From positions 14,295,001-14,359,000 of the forward strand of contig NC_085119.1 of assembly GCF_030269925.1 (NCBI RefSeq): a DNA stretch of 64,000 bases, in the 5' to 3' direction. The translations under genes were made by a program, and so were the position numbers. The stretch comes from Bombyx mori. Its lineage: Eukaryota; Arthropoda; Insecta; Lepidoptera; Bombycidae. The notes beneath the pieces were generated by a model, which was given only the letters and a program-made list of their open reading frames with translations, was not told the DNA's origin and made no database searches. Shown in pieces: positions 10,637 through 22,925 of the stretch (position 1 is the first letter of the stretch; every line of letters begins with the position of its first letter).

Positions 10637-10748
10637 TTTTTTTTTGGCCTTGTAGGCAAACGATCATACGGCCCACCTGATGGTAAGTGGTTACCGTTGC
10701 CCATGGACTTCAGCAATGCCAGTGGCAGAGCCAAGCCGCTGCCTACCG
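10637..10748 (-). mobile_element. CR1-like LINE 3' tail
   Basis: The segment is the reversed 3' UTR of the family at 1.1 and 48 kb: poly(T), TTGTAGGCAAACGATCATAC, CCCACCTGATGGTAAGTGG and CAGAGCCAAGCCGCTGCCTA. It is truncated just inside the end of the ORF. Confidence 0.88.
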
Positions 10749-12122
10749 AAATATTTTCATTAAAGTTGTAAAATATTATCTACTCTTAAAACTGGCTTCA
10801 GAGTAATATTAGGGGTAACTTTTGTAATTGTACCAAGTTCTGCACCACGAATAAGCGAGGAACGTTGATTTTAGCTTATCATCGTGTTACACGCGAATTC
10901 AAAATTACATAATAATAGGTTATTTAAATGAGATTATGGATCTTGAATCTGCGAACGGGTTTCTTGAGTGTTTCCCTCTGGATTATGAGGGCGGTATAGG
11001 CATTCAATGTTATTATTATCGTTTATTTCAATAATGGTTTGTCATGTTTTATTGTTAAATATACTTGAAAGTCTTTTAATAGAAAAACATCAAAATGTTT
11101 ACACGTCGTAGAAGGATAGATAGAACATATTTCTTGTCTGGTGTTCTAATTTTGAAAGCGATGATTTGAATAATATTTTCGTTTTGGAGTTGATGGGTAT
11201 GAGTTCATTGATCTCCTGCTTTTAAGTGGCCAACGAAACTTCCCAGTTTTGAGACCCACTTGCATAGCTTATTTTTTGTCTTTTAAGACCTTAAGTCAAG
11301 GTCATGGTTGGTACCTACAGCTAGGGGTCTATAATTTGCTTGCTTTACCACCAATACGATATTTATTCAAGAAATAGCTTAGTGTAATTTAACTGTGAGG
11401 CTTAGAAATTTTTTTGTTAATGTATTGTCTCTTTCCTAATAATTGTGTGTTGGTATTATTTTTACATGGTGCGTGAAGTACCGAAGTTTTTTTCAACTGT
11501 TTAGCATAAAAAAGCATACTTATTCAATAATAATGGAATATTACTTTCTTTAATTCAATTATACAGAAAAAAACGAGCGAATAAATTTATTACAATTCGA
11601 ACGTACGTTAGGTATCCTATCTTTCAGTGGCGAAACCGTATTTCCTTTCAATCGATTGGCTGGGACTTTATTACAGCGCTGGGGAGCCATTTTTCAGGCG
11701 CTTAGCGAGAATTCAACCCTCTCCGAAATATCTTAAACAAATTTATTCAAGCTTAAGCAAGATGTTTTGTTTACGCCAAGTAAATAGTCACGTTTATATT
11801 AACACCCTTACCACTTGCCTCCGCCACAGTTCACTGTATCGCAGTAATGTTATGTTTTATTAGTTGGGCATTGTAATCACCTAATTAGACTAATTAGTCT
11901 GCTTTTATTTGTATTTGCAACATGAAAATTTGTTACTTCTCACGGGTTAGTATAGACTCCTGTGTATGTTTGCCTCAAAACTATTTTGCGTGAGAATCCC
12001 ACCATATTTTTTTTTACGATCACCACCAAAAATCACACAGATATATTTCGAATAAAATGCCTTTAAGAGGACTCGAGTTATCGAAGAGGAATGGATTCTA
12101 GCTTTCTAAATGTATGTATAAC
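10749..12122. other. Unassigned stretch of 1.4 kb
   Basis: AT-rich sequence. A 78-codon open frame at 11627-11863 follows a pyrimidine-rich CTATCTTTCAG that resembles a splice acceptor, but the translation has no recognisable motif and lacks an ATG. I do not call a gene. Confidence 0.3.
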
Positions 12123-12237
12123 GGTAGGCAGCGGCTTGGCTCTGCCCCTGGCATTGCTGAAGTCCATGGGCGACGGTAACCACTCACCATCAGGTGGGCC
12201 GTATGCTCGTCTGCCTACAAGGGCATTAAAAAAAAAT
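12123..12237 (+). mobile_element. CR1-like LINE 3' tail
   Basis: Plus-strand 3' UTR from GGTAGGCAGCGGCTTGGCTC to the poly(A) after GGGCATT. No coding part remains. Confidence 0.88.
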
Positions 12238-13438
12238 GATGCTGTTTTTGTATAGTTGAATGAATGTGAAATGACCTTAAGCTAATTTGAGCGTGTACAA
12301 AGATCGACACCATTTCTTTCAAATGGTCTCAAAATAATAGAAGTTTCAGCCACGACATGAGTATGATGCATCTTTAATTTATTTATTTCCGTACTTTTCC
12401 AGGAGACGTCGGGACTTACCTGATATTAGGCGAATATTCGAGCGTCCAGTCCGTACTTCGGAATTTGAGTATTCGCATATATTGTCTTTTAGGTCGTGCA
12501 AAGAATTGTTGATTCACTGTAGAAGTAGATAAGATAATGAAGTTACAAAGGATTCATAGGGCGATGTCTTTATGGCACTAGGTGGGTGAAGCTGGTATTT
12601 CTTCTGAATAAATGAAGACCAATTGTATTTTATAGCGGTCTAACTAACCAACTCTTCAAAACTGGAACGGATGAGTGCATTGCGGCAGAAAAGCAGCATG
12701 GTAGCTTAAAGGCTCAAACGTCTCAAAATAAGCTCAATTATCACCTATTACGCAAATACGCAATACAGCCTATTACCAACAAAAAAAAACCATTTTCATT
12801 GAGCGATTTTATAGAGTTATGGTAGAAGTTCTTTGTGGATACATGTTGGGTATGTTATATTTAAAAAAGTGGTAACTACTAGAGAATTTGAAGCTCAATA
12901 TTGTCTCAATATTGTACTCTAAACGAGTTTAATGTATGTCTTAATTACTGATTTAAAAAAAAACTGTGACGCGAACAACTAACAAAGCTCAAAAAATAAG
13001 TTTCAATATATTTCAATTTATATGTCACTGTGAGTTCTGTAACCAAAGTAAACCTTTCAAATTGCACAATTAAATATATCTATCAGCTCTGAGTGCACGA
13101 TATTGGCCACGTCTGATTCATTAGCATCGCCAGTGACACGTCAAAAGAAACCACATGTCCTATGCTGTAAGTGCATAGAGACAAGAGCAATTTGTCTCAA
13201 AATTGAGTTACTGCTAGGACACAGCGTCGCTCGTAAATACTGGCGATATTTAGTCGAGCTGCTCAAAATTCTGTTGTAGGAGCAGAATTACAAACATTTG
13301 CTTCTATAGTACAGAACTTATCTCGAATTGTCAGCTGCAAACCGTAGAATAATAGATGCTCAAGTTCTTTAACTAGTGACGTCATCGAATTATTTAATTC
13401 CTTTTTCCTTGTTTCAACTTCGTAACAATTACCGTTTA
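12238..13438. other. Unassigned stretch of 1.2 kb
   Basis: Around 12650-12730 there is a faint reversed Bm1-like string (AACGGATGAGTGCATTGCGGC). Otherwise no coding, repeat or RNA feature is recognised. Confidence 0.3.
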
Positions 13439-14015
13439 TCTATCTTAATATATATTTTTTTATTGCTTAGATTGGTGGACGAGCTCACAGCCCACCTGGT
13501 GTTAAGTGGTTACTGGAGCCCATAGACATCTACAACGTAAATGCGCCACCCATCTTGAGATATAAGTTCTAAGGTCTCAAGTATAGTTACAACGGCTAAC
13601 CTTCAAACCGAAACGCATTACTGCTTCACGGCAGAAATAGGCAGGGCGGTGGTACCTACCCGCGCGGATTCACAAGAGGTCCTACCACAAGTAATATAAA
13701 GAGGAAAGATTTGTTTGTTTGTTTGTATTGAATAGGCTACGAAACTACTGAACCGATTTGAAAAATTATTTCACTGTTTGGAAGCTACACTATTCCCGAG
13801 TGACATGGGCTATAAATCTTTTTTGAAAAAAATTAGGGATCCTTACTAAAACTCAATAATGTAACCCAAGGTGTAAAAAATGACCTAAAATATTCTTTAA
13901 ATTGCATGTCCTTCGAAAACTATTGATAATAGATTGATTGATAATAGAATAAAATAATGTACTACGACTTTGTAGAACACATTATTATTTACAAAAAGTG
14001 TCGTTACAGTTGATG
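13439..14015 (+). mobile_element. Helitron-like element, 5' part, split by a SINE
   Basis: The 5' end A|TCTATCTTAATATA is at 13439. It is interrupted by a Bm1 and resumes at about 13692 with TAATATAAAGAGGAAAGATT. From there to about 14015 it matches, in the same order, the 5' two thirds of the complete Helitron on the minus strand at 57.1-56.7 kb, including CTACGACTTTGTAGAACAC. The 3' third and CTAG end are missing. Confidence 0.7.
13453..13691 (-). mobile_element. Bm1 SINE inserted in a Helitron
   Basis: Headless reversed Bm1 with a small deletion in the GCCCCACCC block. TAATATA at 13446-13452 and 13692-13698 is a plausible 7-bp TSD. The insertion sits only about 14 bases inside the Helitron 5' end. 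Confidence 0.85.
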
Positions 14016-14043
14016 TCGATGGGTTCCTATAAACAATTAACAT

Positions 14044-14299
14044 TACTGGTTGTTGTTCATGATGGTAGGACCTCTTGTGAGTCCGCACGGGTAGGTACCA
14101 CCACCCCGCCTGTTTCTGCCGTGAAGCAGTAATGCGTTTCGGTTTGAAGGGTGGGGCAGCAGTTGTAACTATACTGAGACCTTAGAACTTATATTTCAAG
14201 GTGGGTGGCGCATTTAGGTTATTGATGTCTATGGGCCCCAATAACCACTTAATACCAGGTGGGCTATGAGCTCGTTCACCCATTTAAGCAATAAAAAAA
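14044..14299 (+). mobile_element. Bm1 SINE with 12-bp insertion near its start
   Basis: The body is normal from GGTAGGACCTCTTGTGAG to the A-rich tail. The initial TACTGGT is separated from TGGTAGG by about 12 extra bases. Confidence 0.9.
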
Positions 14300-16312
14300 C
14301 ACTAGGCGGTCCAAAAGTTCGTTCATGCGTATAAGCAATGATAATAAAATAGTAAATTTCATGTTATTCGATGGATCTATTATGACGTAGTTACTTATCT
14401 AGCAGAAACGTACTGTAGACAAGTCTACGCGGATTGAAATATACATATAAATAAATATACATACATATGAACATCATATCGAGCAAGATCGAGGGACTGC
14501 TAATTAATAGCCTTTGCATATATAGGCACATGGAAAAAAATAATGTAATAAGTTATGTGTTAGGTTTTGAAGTTATTAACATAGATTATAAGTAATGCTT
14601 ACTAACAAAATGTTAGGGTGTATTTACTGAAATAAAGATACATAAAAATAATAATAAATCTTACATCATAGTATCTTTTGTAACCGCTTAACATTAAGCT
14701 GGACGTGAGTTCATTTGCTTATTTTCGTTACGATATGACGATTTGGATATTATTATATTAACTCTTAATTTACGAAATTATTAATTTAGAAGTGCACTTT
14801 GACTTTCATAAAATTTTAATATTTATCATTGTATTTGAACAGATCGTTCATAATGAATATTTAGTGCGCATTAAAATTCATAGAGTTCAATGACTTTTCA
14901 TACGAATATTAATATTTTGTGTATTTCATTTAATACGAGGTGCATCTGTTGACTTTGAACGAATTGAGTTCAGTGACCCTAATACCTGGTGTGGGTATAT
15001 ATAGCGTACAGTTATTGTATAGAATACAAATATAAATATTCAAAATTAATGTATTTTCGACGAGAACATTAAATAGTTTTAAAACATTTTTCGAAGTCCT
15101 TAGATTCTGCTTATATCTAGTATATATACGTATATCAATGGAGTCAAAAAATAGTAGCTTTATATAAAACCCATTAAGATTGCAAAAAATAGATTGCCGA
15201 AAAGATTACAAGGATTCGTATTTATTTTGAATTATTTCACGCATGACGACTTTCAATTCTGTTCAGTTGTCGAAAATAATTCATTTTCAGCGTCTTAAAG
15301 AAATTCTCGGTAATATTAATGTTACATTTGCTTGTACCATTATTTTTTATGTATATACAGTAAAAGCTTCTTATTTGCGCTTCCTTCATTCGCGTTTTCT
15401 CTATTCGCGGGTTAAGGAATTCTACCCAATTCCTGTACTCGCGATTAAAGTTTTCTTTATTCTTTGTACAGATTGATAAAAAGAATTCCTATATGTTGGT
15501 ATACCGAATATATCCTTTCTAAGCGCGTCGTCCAATATACGAATAAAAAAATAAAATAGATCTTATTAGAACTATGCCTAAAGCATATTGTTAAATGATA
15601 TAGTCTAGGAACGTATGCCCTATAATCCCATATTAATGTGTATATATAAATTACCATTCCATATTCACGGCTTTAGTATTCGCGGAATATTTACGGAACA
15701 TATTATTATATGCGTATATCGGCCTTACAATTTTACGATACGCTGCTTATTAAGACTACGATAAGCTATTACGCTAATACGTATCTTTACGGATTCACGA
15801 ACAATTGTTACGATTAAACAAAAACATCCTATAAAAAGTACAAGCGAATGAAATAAAAGTAATTATTATTATTATTATTATAAATGAATTCATTAAACAC
15901 ATTTTTTAAATAATACAAACAAATAAAAGTAACCAATAAGAAATCCGCCAACAGCAAAAGTTCCTAATTTATAATTCCAAACATAAATCTTGTTACGTAG
16001 AATGGAATGATATACTAAACTAATATTTCTCGAAAGTAGAGTCAAATGAGAACTGCATTTTGCACTCACGACTATATTCGCACCTCGGCTAGTCTATTAA
16101 TATTGTAGTTAGCTCGGATTTACGTTGCCTACGTGCTTTGTAAGATGAACTAGTAAAATGATATTTTAATACAAAAAAATATCGAATTAGCGATGGTTCT
16201 AACTAGGCACTAGTTATAATACTATGCTTACATTCAGACAGTGATATTATACCATATTTTTTGATACGGGAAGGAAAAATTACCAAAAAAATCAACACAA
16301 TAATAAGTATAC
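14300..16312. other. Unassigned AT-rich stretch of 2 kb
   Basis: Two features stand out. Positions 15360-15470 and about 15660-15700 repeat a TTCGCG-containing phrase (CATTCGCG, TATTCGCGGG, TACTCGCG, TATTCACGG) that may be a decayed terminal region of a pogo/Tigger-like DNA transposon. An (ATT)n tract is at 15863-15881. No gene is supported. Confidence 0.3.
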
Positions 16313-16500
16313 CATCTGGTGGTATCGCGTATTGCAAACTCGTACGGTTAGGTACCAACATCCTGTCATTTTTGCCACGAAGTACTCATCGTCCTTGTAT
16401 TAAGGAAAGGTCAGCCGGAATATAATAAAATGGACATTCCGACCTCATGTTCCAGGGTGCATTCATGTTGTGATGTCCATGGCCTCCGGTAACCATCGGT
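16313..16500 (+). mobile_element. Degenerate Bm1-like remnant
   Basis: CATCTGGTGGTATCGCGT, CGTACGGTTAGGTACCAAC, TTTTGCCACGAAGTACTC and TGGCCTCCGGTAACCA follow the Bm1 order with heavy divergence. Confidence 0.55.
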
Positions 16501-17415
16501 TGGCCTTCTTGGGTTACATCTCTAGCAGTATGTTCGTTGCAACATGCCATAGGTGGATTTATCTGTTTCTTTTGGTGTTTATTTTACATCATGCGTTTTC
16601 GGTTCAATGATTATCATTATCTTATCATAAACATGTTAATAATAATATCAAATTTACAGATTTTAAATTGCAACTGTTTGAAATATATCACTGTGTCTAT
16701 GCTTTTAGCTTCGTAGGCAGAAGATTTACAATACTGACTCCTTAGTCTGGGTTACTACTCTACTGACGTCCTTAACCGACTCTCCTAGTTTGTTGATACG
16801 CGGTGTGCCCGTACCCTTGTGATTATGCTATTGTTCTATTCTCGAGTCGAAACGATTTCATTAAATAATATATTGACTAAAGATTTTCAATCGAATTGAA
16901 AACTGTAAGATCGAAATCTCAATGGATACATAATATAGCAGAACTAAAATTAAAAAAAAGTTTTGTAAAAAATTATATTTCAATACTAGATGATCACACT
17001 TTGTTCTGTCCAAATTTTGCGAGGCTAGGTTTATTGTTATCAACAAAATTAATTTAGTTTTTATATTCGCAAACAAATCAGCGGTCCTAGATAATTTATA
17101 ATATAATATAATGAAACGAAAGGCGGAAGGCTTAACAAAAACCTCCACGCACTGTAATCGCGCGAACCCCCAAAATATTAATGACGCAAATATTAAGGTC
17201 TGTTGCGGAACTTTCTTATCTGAATTTGCGTGCGCATTAATCATCTTCGTGAGGAAACTTGGGACTGATTCCACCGCATATCGGTGTTTGAACAAGAACT
17301 CGAGCGGCGTGGTTTGGGGTGCGGTTTTTCGGAATGTCTTGCGAACCGTTCTGCTGTCTTTTAATTGATTTTAAATATGTTAAGTTGTAAGTTTGTCTGA
17401 GCTATATTAAGTATT
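16501..17415. other. Unassigned stretch with a CpG-richer core
   Basis: Positions 17110-17365 are unusually rich in CpG for this window and are open on both strands (an 85-codon frame on plus, a 144-codon frame on minus, both without an ATG I trust). I recognise no protein motif. It may be an exon, an old regulatory block or chance. Confidence 0.3.
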
Positions 17416-17620
17416 GAAAGTCATCGTGGTCTAATAGATAAGATGCTTGGTGTAATGGTATCGAAAGTTACCAAAGAAAATAATTGCATAATTTCTGATG
17501 GTATTATGAACGCTATGGTATTATGAATGGTAGGACTATCTTGCCTATTTGTTCTGTGAAATAATCTTGCGTTCCGGTTGGTTAAATGAGATATTTGTCA
17601 TACAGAAGAATTAAAGCTTG
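17416..17620 (+). mobile_element. Degenerate Bm1 with head
   Basis: GAAAGTCATCGTGGTCTAAT and AGATAAGATGCTTGGTG match the tRNA-like head. A shortened body follows (TGAATGGTAGGACTATCTTG). Most of the body is lost. Confidence 0.5.
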
Positions 17621-17764
17621 GAAATTATTTCTCTGAATAGGTCGCCATATTCATCTCGTAATGATGCTCGGTTATGAGAATCACTTAGGACCTGATGAGC
17701 CACGAGCTCATCTTTTATGTAAAATGAAAACTTTTATTGTTGCTATATTATGCTATTGTCATGT

Positions 17765-17974
17765 ACCATCCGACTTTGGAATGAACTGCCCTCCACGGTG
17801 GTTTCCGAGCGCTATGACATGTCCTTCTTCAAAAGAGGCTTGCGGAGAGTACTTAATGGTAGGCAGCGGCTTCGCTCTGCCCCTGGCATTGCTGGCGTCC
17901 ATGAGCGACGGTGACCACTTACCATCAGGTGGGCCGTATGCTCGTCTGCTTACAAAGGCAATAAAAAAAAAAAA
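17765..17974 (+). mobile_element. CR1-like LINE 3' end
   Basis: The segment starts inside the codons for the LWNELP motif (TTTGGAATGAACTGCCC), retains the FPERYDMSFFK-like region with a frameshift, and ends in the family 3' UTR and poly(A). Confidence 0.85.
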
Positions 17975-18941
17975 GATAAATGAATCTAAATGTAAATATA
18001 ACTTCAGATAGCGAGTTTAATCGCGATGAACGCAAAGCTCCAGCTTACGAACAAAATTCCCATTTTATGTGACCACCTTGAAGCAATTAGCTCCTTTATT
18101 CCGTTATTTTCGTGCAAAAACAGTAATTATGGGCTTAGGTAGCCGGTAAGAGGTTAAATTAATTGCTTTAGAGATAGTTTGCAAAATTCGTTTATCTAAC
18201 GTTTGAACTTTTGTAATTAGTCCGTAATCTTTGGTGTACAGATGTTTCGATTAACTTCACAAAAGCTTATGGAAAGTATCCAAAAGATTCAAAGAATTTT
18301 TGAAAGCTAGTATCTAGTGACAATAAATTATAGGATTTTTTTCTATTGTTTGCTAAATTACAGGATTTTGTAATCAACTCTGTTCACGACAAGTTATAAC
18401 AGTTAAACGAGAATTGAAAAATAGCCCTTCATTGTGACCCTAGTATTACTGAAGTTCTTAGGTGATTGCGATTAACGTCTTGTAGTCCCAAGTCCGTTTT
18501 TATTTGATTAAAATAAAAACGATGACTAATAATGGTTTTTTCAATGGCTTAAGCTTGTTTTCAATGACAGAAAAACAGAATGAGAAAAAGACGGACGGAC
18601 GAAGGAAAAAAAGAAAGAAACATCTTTGAATGTAAGCTAATAAAAAGGTAGTTGTTGACACTTTTCTTGTTCCTTAAAAACAAAAGACGGTGGAGAATAC
18701 AATGTAGTAACTGTTTCTGTTTAAGAAATAAATTGCATGTATCTGTAAAGTTCTGAGATACTTTCAAACTTTAAGACATTGTAATCTAGAGATGTCATTT
18801 TCCGACAAAGCTAAAATTAAGCATTCGGATAGGTGAATCATGATGTAATTTTTTTCTATGAAAGGATTTTTCTGTGTAGCCTGAGAATCCCATGATTATT
18901 TTCTTATTTCTGAATAGATTATAGTTTTGTTTTCATCGATC
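17975..18941. other. Unassigned AT-rich stretch
   Basis: No supported gene. The minus-strand frame at 18561-18767 is lysine/phenylalanine-rich low-complexity translation of AT-rich DNA. Confidence 0.3.
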
Positions 18942-19191
18942 GGTTTTTTTTGTTGCTTAAATGAGTGGACGAGCTCACAGGCCACCTGGTGTTAAGTGGT
19001 TACTGAAGCCCATAAACATCTACAACGTAAATGCGCCACCCACCTTGAGATATAAGGTCTAAGGTCTCAAGTATAGTTACAACGGCTGCCCCACCCTTCA
19101 AACCGAAACGCATTATTATGCTTCACGGCAGAAATAGGTTGGGTGGTGGTACCTACCCGTGGGGACTCACAAGAGGTCCTACCACCAGTAA
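18942..19191 (-). mobile_element. Bm1 SINE, headless copy
   Basis: Reversed body from the T tail to TACCACCAGTAAC. A three-base insertion lies in the GCATTACTGC block. Confidence 0.92.
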
Positions 19192-19792
19192 CGATTATTT
19201 TATAGTTATACTCTCGTTATTTTTTAACAAAGCGTTTTAAATTAGGTCTATCTAAATTGGTCGTATGTGTGACGGGTTTTTCACAAAAAATACATCGCAG
19301 TACGTTTTATAAGGTATAGTGTTGCAATAAATTCGGTTCGAACACGAGACGATGGTAAATGAATTGCCATTAGAGCCGCGGAGACCGCCCGCGTGATGGA
19401 TCACGCCGCATCGACTCAATGCGGTTACACATTGACGGATGTTGTTCAATGCACAAACTGTTCTATATCCGAAAATGTCTTGACAGACTTTTTAAGGTTT
19501 TGCTTAGCTGTGTTTTAGAATTCAACTGTATGAACGTTTTTTTTAAATATAAAAGTATTGGGTATATAATTAGTTTGAAGTATGAACGATCGAGAATCAG
19601 GAAAATTTAGAAGGTATGATTGAGAAATTTAAGCTATTGATAAAAAATCGTTTGTAGAATTAATCAAAATCTAGACTATATAAGTAAAGAGGATCATACG
19701 AAATCGATTGATGCTGTGGGCTTGTAACTTGACGATAAATTTCAGATGAAAATAATTGTTGTTGTTCAAAACATTCTTGTTGACTTCGTTTT
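19192..19792. other. Unassigned stretch
   Basis: Short opposing open frames at 19252-19610 have no recognisable motif. Confidence 0.3.
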
Positions 19793-20251
19793 TTATTTTT
19801 TTTTATTGCTTAGATGTGTGGACGAGCTCACAGTCCACCTGGTGTTAAGTGGTTACTGGAGCCCATAGACATCTACAACATAAATGCGCCACAGACCTTG
19901 AGATATAAGTTCTAAAGGTCTTAGTATAGTTACAACAGCTGCCCCACCCTTCAAACCGAAACGCATTACTGATTCACGGCAGAAATAGGCAGAGCGGTGG
20001 TACCTACCCGTGCGGACTCACAAGAGGTCCTACCATCAGTAATTACGCAAATTATAATTTTTGCGGGTTTGATTTTTATTACACGATTTATTATTATTTT
20101 TATTCCTTCACCGTGGAAGTCAATCGTGAACATTTGTTAAGTACGTATTTCATTAGAAAAATTGGTACCCGCCTGCCCGGATTCGAACACCGGTGTATCG
20201 CTAGATACGAATGCACCGGAAGTCTTATCCTTTAAGCCACGACGACTTAGT
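19793..20251 (-). mobile_element. Bm1 SINE, near full length with head
   Basis: Tail, body, linker and tRNA-like head are all present. Within the linker a TTATTATTATTTT insertion has lengthened the ACACGATGTTATT block. The B box (GTGTTCGAATCC region) is close to consensus, making this one of the best preserved heads in the window. Confidence 0.93.
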
Positions 20252-20698
20252 GCAGTTGATTATGGTCAAATTCTCTACATTTTTTAAAGAAAACAAACGC
20301 TAATATTATGATATTTTAAAATGAAATTACGTATTACCTCCACAAATTGAATCATCCTATTTTAATTATATACATTTTTGGTCATCTCTAATCAGTGAGA
20401 AATCGTATCGGTGTAGAATGGCTATAGAAAATGTTTGTTGTCTGGCCTATCGAAGATATCATCAGCACCCAGTTATTAAAAAGTTATAAAAGATGAGATT
20501 AATACCTAATTTTTCTTTTCTCCCAAGTTTTGTTCTATTCAAAATATCAAAACCACACTAGATATTACTTCCAGATTTGTTTAAAATACTTACTTAGCAC
20601 ACTTGTCTCTAGCCATTAAATTAACTTATTGGACACCTGTTTAGTATTTTGCAACTTAATCCTTTATTTCATAAGATAATTCTCCTTTACCTCTACTT
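20252..20698. other. Unassigned stretch
   Basis: Positions 20428-20458 share a string (TTGTTGTCTGGCCTATCGAA) with the insert found inside the SINE at 41.3 kb, so this is part of an unnamed dispersed repeat. Confidence 0.4.
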
Positions 20699-20836
20699 TC
20701 TGGTGGTAGGGGATCTTAAGAGAACGCACAGGTAAGTACAACAACGCCGCCTAGTTCTGCCGCTAAAAATTGTGGCAGTTGTGGGGTATTCACGTTCTTA
20801 TTACTATGAGCTCCGGTATTTAACACCAAGCATGCC
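20699..20836 (+). mobile_element. Degenerate Bm1 remnant
   Basis: TCTGGTGGTAGGGGATCTTA, CGCCTAGTTCTGCCG and TATGAGCTCCGGTATTTAAC keep the Bm1 order with internal deletions. Confidence 0.55.
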
Positions 20837-21539
20837 TATTCATCGTCTATGTCGTATGCACGTCTACTAAAATTTTTAAAAATATTGTTTTTTAAAAGAT
20901 TATATATTAAGAACACAACGATCTTTCTCGAAAAACGTCTTAAAAGAGATGTTTTGTTGCTCCCACATTTAAGAAGAGTAAATAGATAGAAGAGCAAAGC
21001 ATTGCCAAAATAAATAATTGAACTGAAGTAGCTAAAAGCTAAAAAGCCTGGCATCGCTGACCTGTTTCTTAGCCTTAAGCTTTGAGAGTTTCACAAACTG
21101 CACAGTCTTACTGTGCTGTTAATAAGATTCCGTTTGAAGACTGCAAGAATTTTACGCTAACATCGACTCAAAAGAAGTTTGTGTTCGGCATCCACAAACC
21201 GCCTACCCCTTCGCTTCACAACTTCAAATTCAATTTGATAGAACGAAGAAACGCTACGACAACTGACGTCAGAGTCTCTATTTTTTTGGATTCTTAAATA
21301 TTCCGTGACCGAAATAGGAAGATTGTTTTATCACCATGAAAATATGTTTGATATTTATTGGTAGTCTTTCGTAAACATACATGGTATTCTTATATGATTA
21401 AATACGTATTTGACGAGCATAGTCATCCATAACTGGGTGATTAAATAAAAGAAAGGATCGACTAAGCTGGGACACACTCTCTGGTCTACATCGCATCTGC
21501 TTATAGTCCACGCGACTGATTGCATGATAAGGAAAGGGA
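20837..21539. other. Unassigned stretch
   Basis: An open frame at 21082-21297 has no ATG start and no motif. No gene called. Confidence 0.3.
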
Positions 21540-21925
21540 AAAAAAATACGTGTGGCACTCGGGGACTGCCGCGCAACATATGCAATTATAATTAGACAAC
21601 AATAATTTAATATTAAAACAATAATAAGCCACGCTATATTTATTAACATTATCAAAATCAAAACATTAACAAACTGTCCCCTTCACACTCATAAGCTAAA
21701 CCGCGCGAGAGAGAGATGGGCAGACTTTTCATGATGCGCATGCAGTGCGACGTCACCCCGCGCGCTTATTCATAAACACTACACAAGCGCAACGTATGAA
21801 TGTGTTGAACGCGAGCTACATGGTAGGTGGAGTTGGGGGTGTTAGGTTTTATCTTAGTTACGGAATTTCTTTATTCGGTCGCCGCACTCAAGGCCCGCGA
21901 TAAAAGCTATGCAATAGCCTAATAA
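21540..21925 (+). repeat. Dispersed repeat, copy A of an inverted pair
   Basis: This roughly 390-bp block reappears in reverse complement at 34155-34562. Shared landmarks are the GTGTGGCACTCGGGGACTGCC end, CCCCTTCACACTCATAAGCT, GAGAGAGATGGGCAGACTT, TGCGCATGCAGTGCGACGTC and GATAAAAGCTATGCAATA. It includes CpG-rich stretches. I cannot name the family. Confidence 0.8.
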
Positions 21926-22478
21926 TAATTAGATAATACGGTATTTGCATCTCGATTAGGAGTCAGTCAATATAGGAACATAAAAAACAAGGTGCAGTAT
22001 CCGATAGCCAAGAATCTATGAATTAGATGAAATTAATCCAACAGAGTTTTTCATATTTTGAATAACAACGTTTATTATAGTTGTAAATAAATTGTCAACC
22101 TGCGTTGTAGAACATAATTTGTCTTAGAAGAACAATAAAATATTAAAGCCACATAATTTAGCATTTAAACCTTTTTTATACTCATACCGCAATTATAAAA
22201 AAGGAAATAAATATTATTAAAATAAAAATGCGTATATCTTTTCACCTTTTAAGATGCAAAGTAAACACAATTTAAATGTACCTTAAAATGCGTAGAGAAA
22301 CCGTGAATAGGACAAGGGACATTAAATTAAAGAAATACGACTTTTATCCGGAAATAGCCCTGGAATACGACAAAATAAAGATTCACTTCGGCCCTACCAC
22401 TGAATTGTTCATTGTCGCTGTGCGGAATAATTAAGCTGGTAAATTGCTCTAAACTCAAATTAAAAACTTTAGGAACTT

Positions 22479-22616
22479 GGCGGGGCGAGTGCGTTGTTTA
22501 CATTTGCATGAAAGTCGGAAAACTAACATCGTATCGCTTAGCTATATAAAGCGTTTGAGTAAACAAACGTAGTGTGAAGTTACTTTATTTTGTGTTAACT
22601 TTACCTATAAACAATG
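22479..22616 (+). promoter_or_regulatory. Candidate RNA polymerase II promoter and start codon
   Basis: Several core elements occur in the right order. A GC box (GGCGGGGCG) lies at 22479-22487 and an exact octamer ATTTGCAT at 22502-22509. A TATA box (CTATATAAAG) is at 22542-22551. An AGTGTG-type initiator around 22571 lies about 28-30 bases after the TATA box. The ATG at 22614 has an A-rich upstream context (ATAAACAATGG). The ATG opens only 16 codons before a stop, but a GTATTT at 22641 and a GTAAGC at 22673 could act as splice donors. This is an inference from motif spacing; no downstream exon has been identified. Confidence 0.4.
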
Positions 22617-22762
22617 GGGAACTTTGAAAAGATTTACAAAGTATTTCTTTGTCTACATCGATAGTTTTAAATGTAAGCAGCGGTGTTACAGCAAGCTTAT
22701 TGTTGTTTTTATGTGCTGTGTTCGTATTAATAATAGAGTAATCTAGGTCGTCAGTGCGGCAG

Positions 22763-22925
22763 TTTTTTTTTTATGTAGACTACTGAACCAGCTCTTTTCC
22801 CACTTATAATTAAATAGTTTCCGTAGCCCATTGACATCAGCAACGTAAAAACCACAACCTATCTTGAGACTGGAGGTTTACAGTTTCAATTGTATAGTAA
22901 TTACGCAAATTATTATTTATTTGTG
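22763..22925 (-). mobile_element. Degenerate Bm1 remnant
   Basis: A poly(T) start is followed by weakly matching reversed Bm1 blocks (CCGTAGCCCATTGACATC, CTATCTTGAGACTGGAGG, TAGTAATTACGCAAATTAT). The last block is the body-linker junction, so part of the linker survives. Confidence 0.6.

Noticed and set aside
11627..11863. Possible exon after a splice-acceptor-like CTATCTTTCAG
   Set aside because: No family motif, no ATG and no donor or partner exon recognised.
15360..15700. pogo/Tigger-like DNA transposon terminus
   Set aside because: The repeated TTCGCG phrase is suggestive, but no matching inverted end, TA duplication or transposase was found.
16861..17295. 144-codon minus-strand open frame
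   Set aside because: Starts at TTG, is leucine/isoleucine-rich AT-driven translation with no motif. With about 7% stop codons per frame position, roughly 0.3 such runs are expected by chance in the window.
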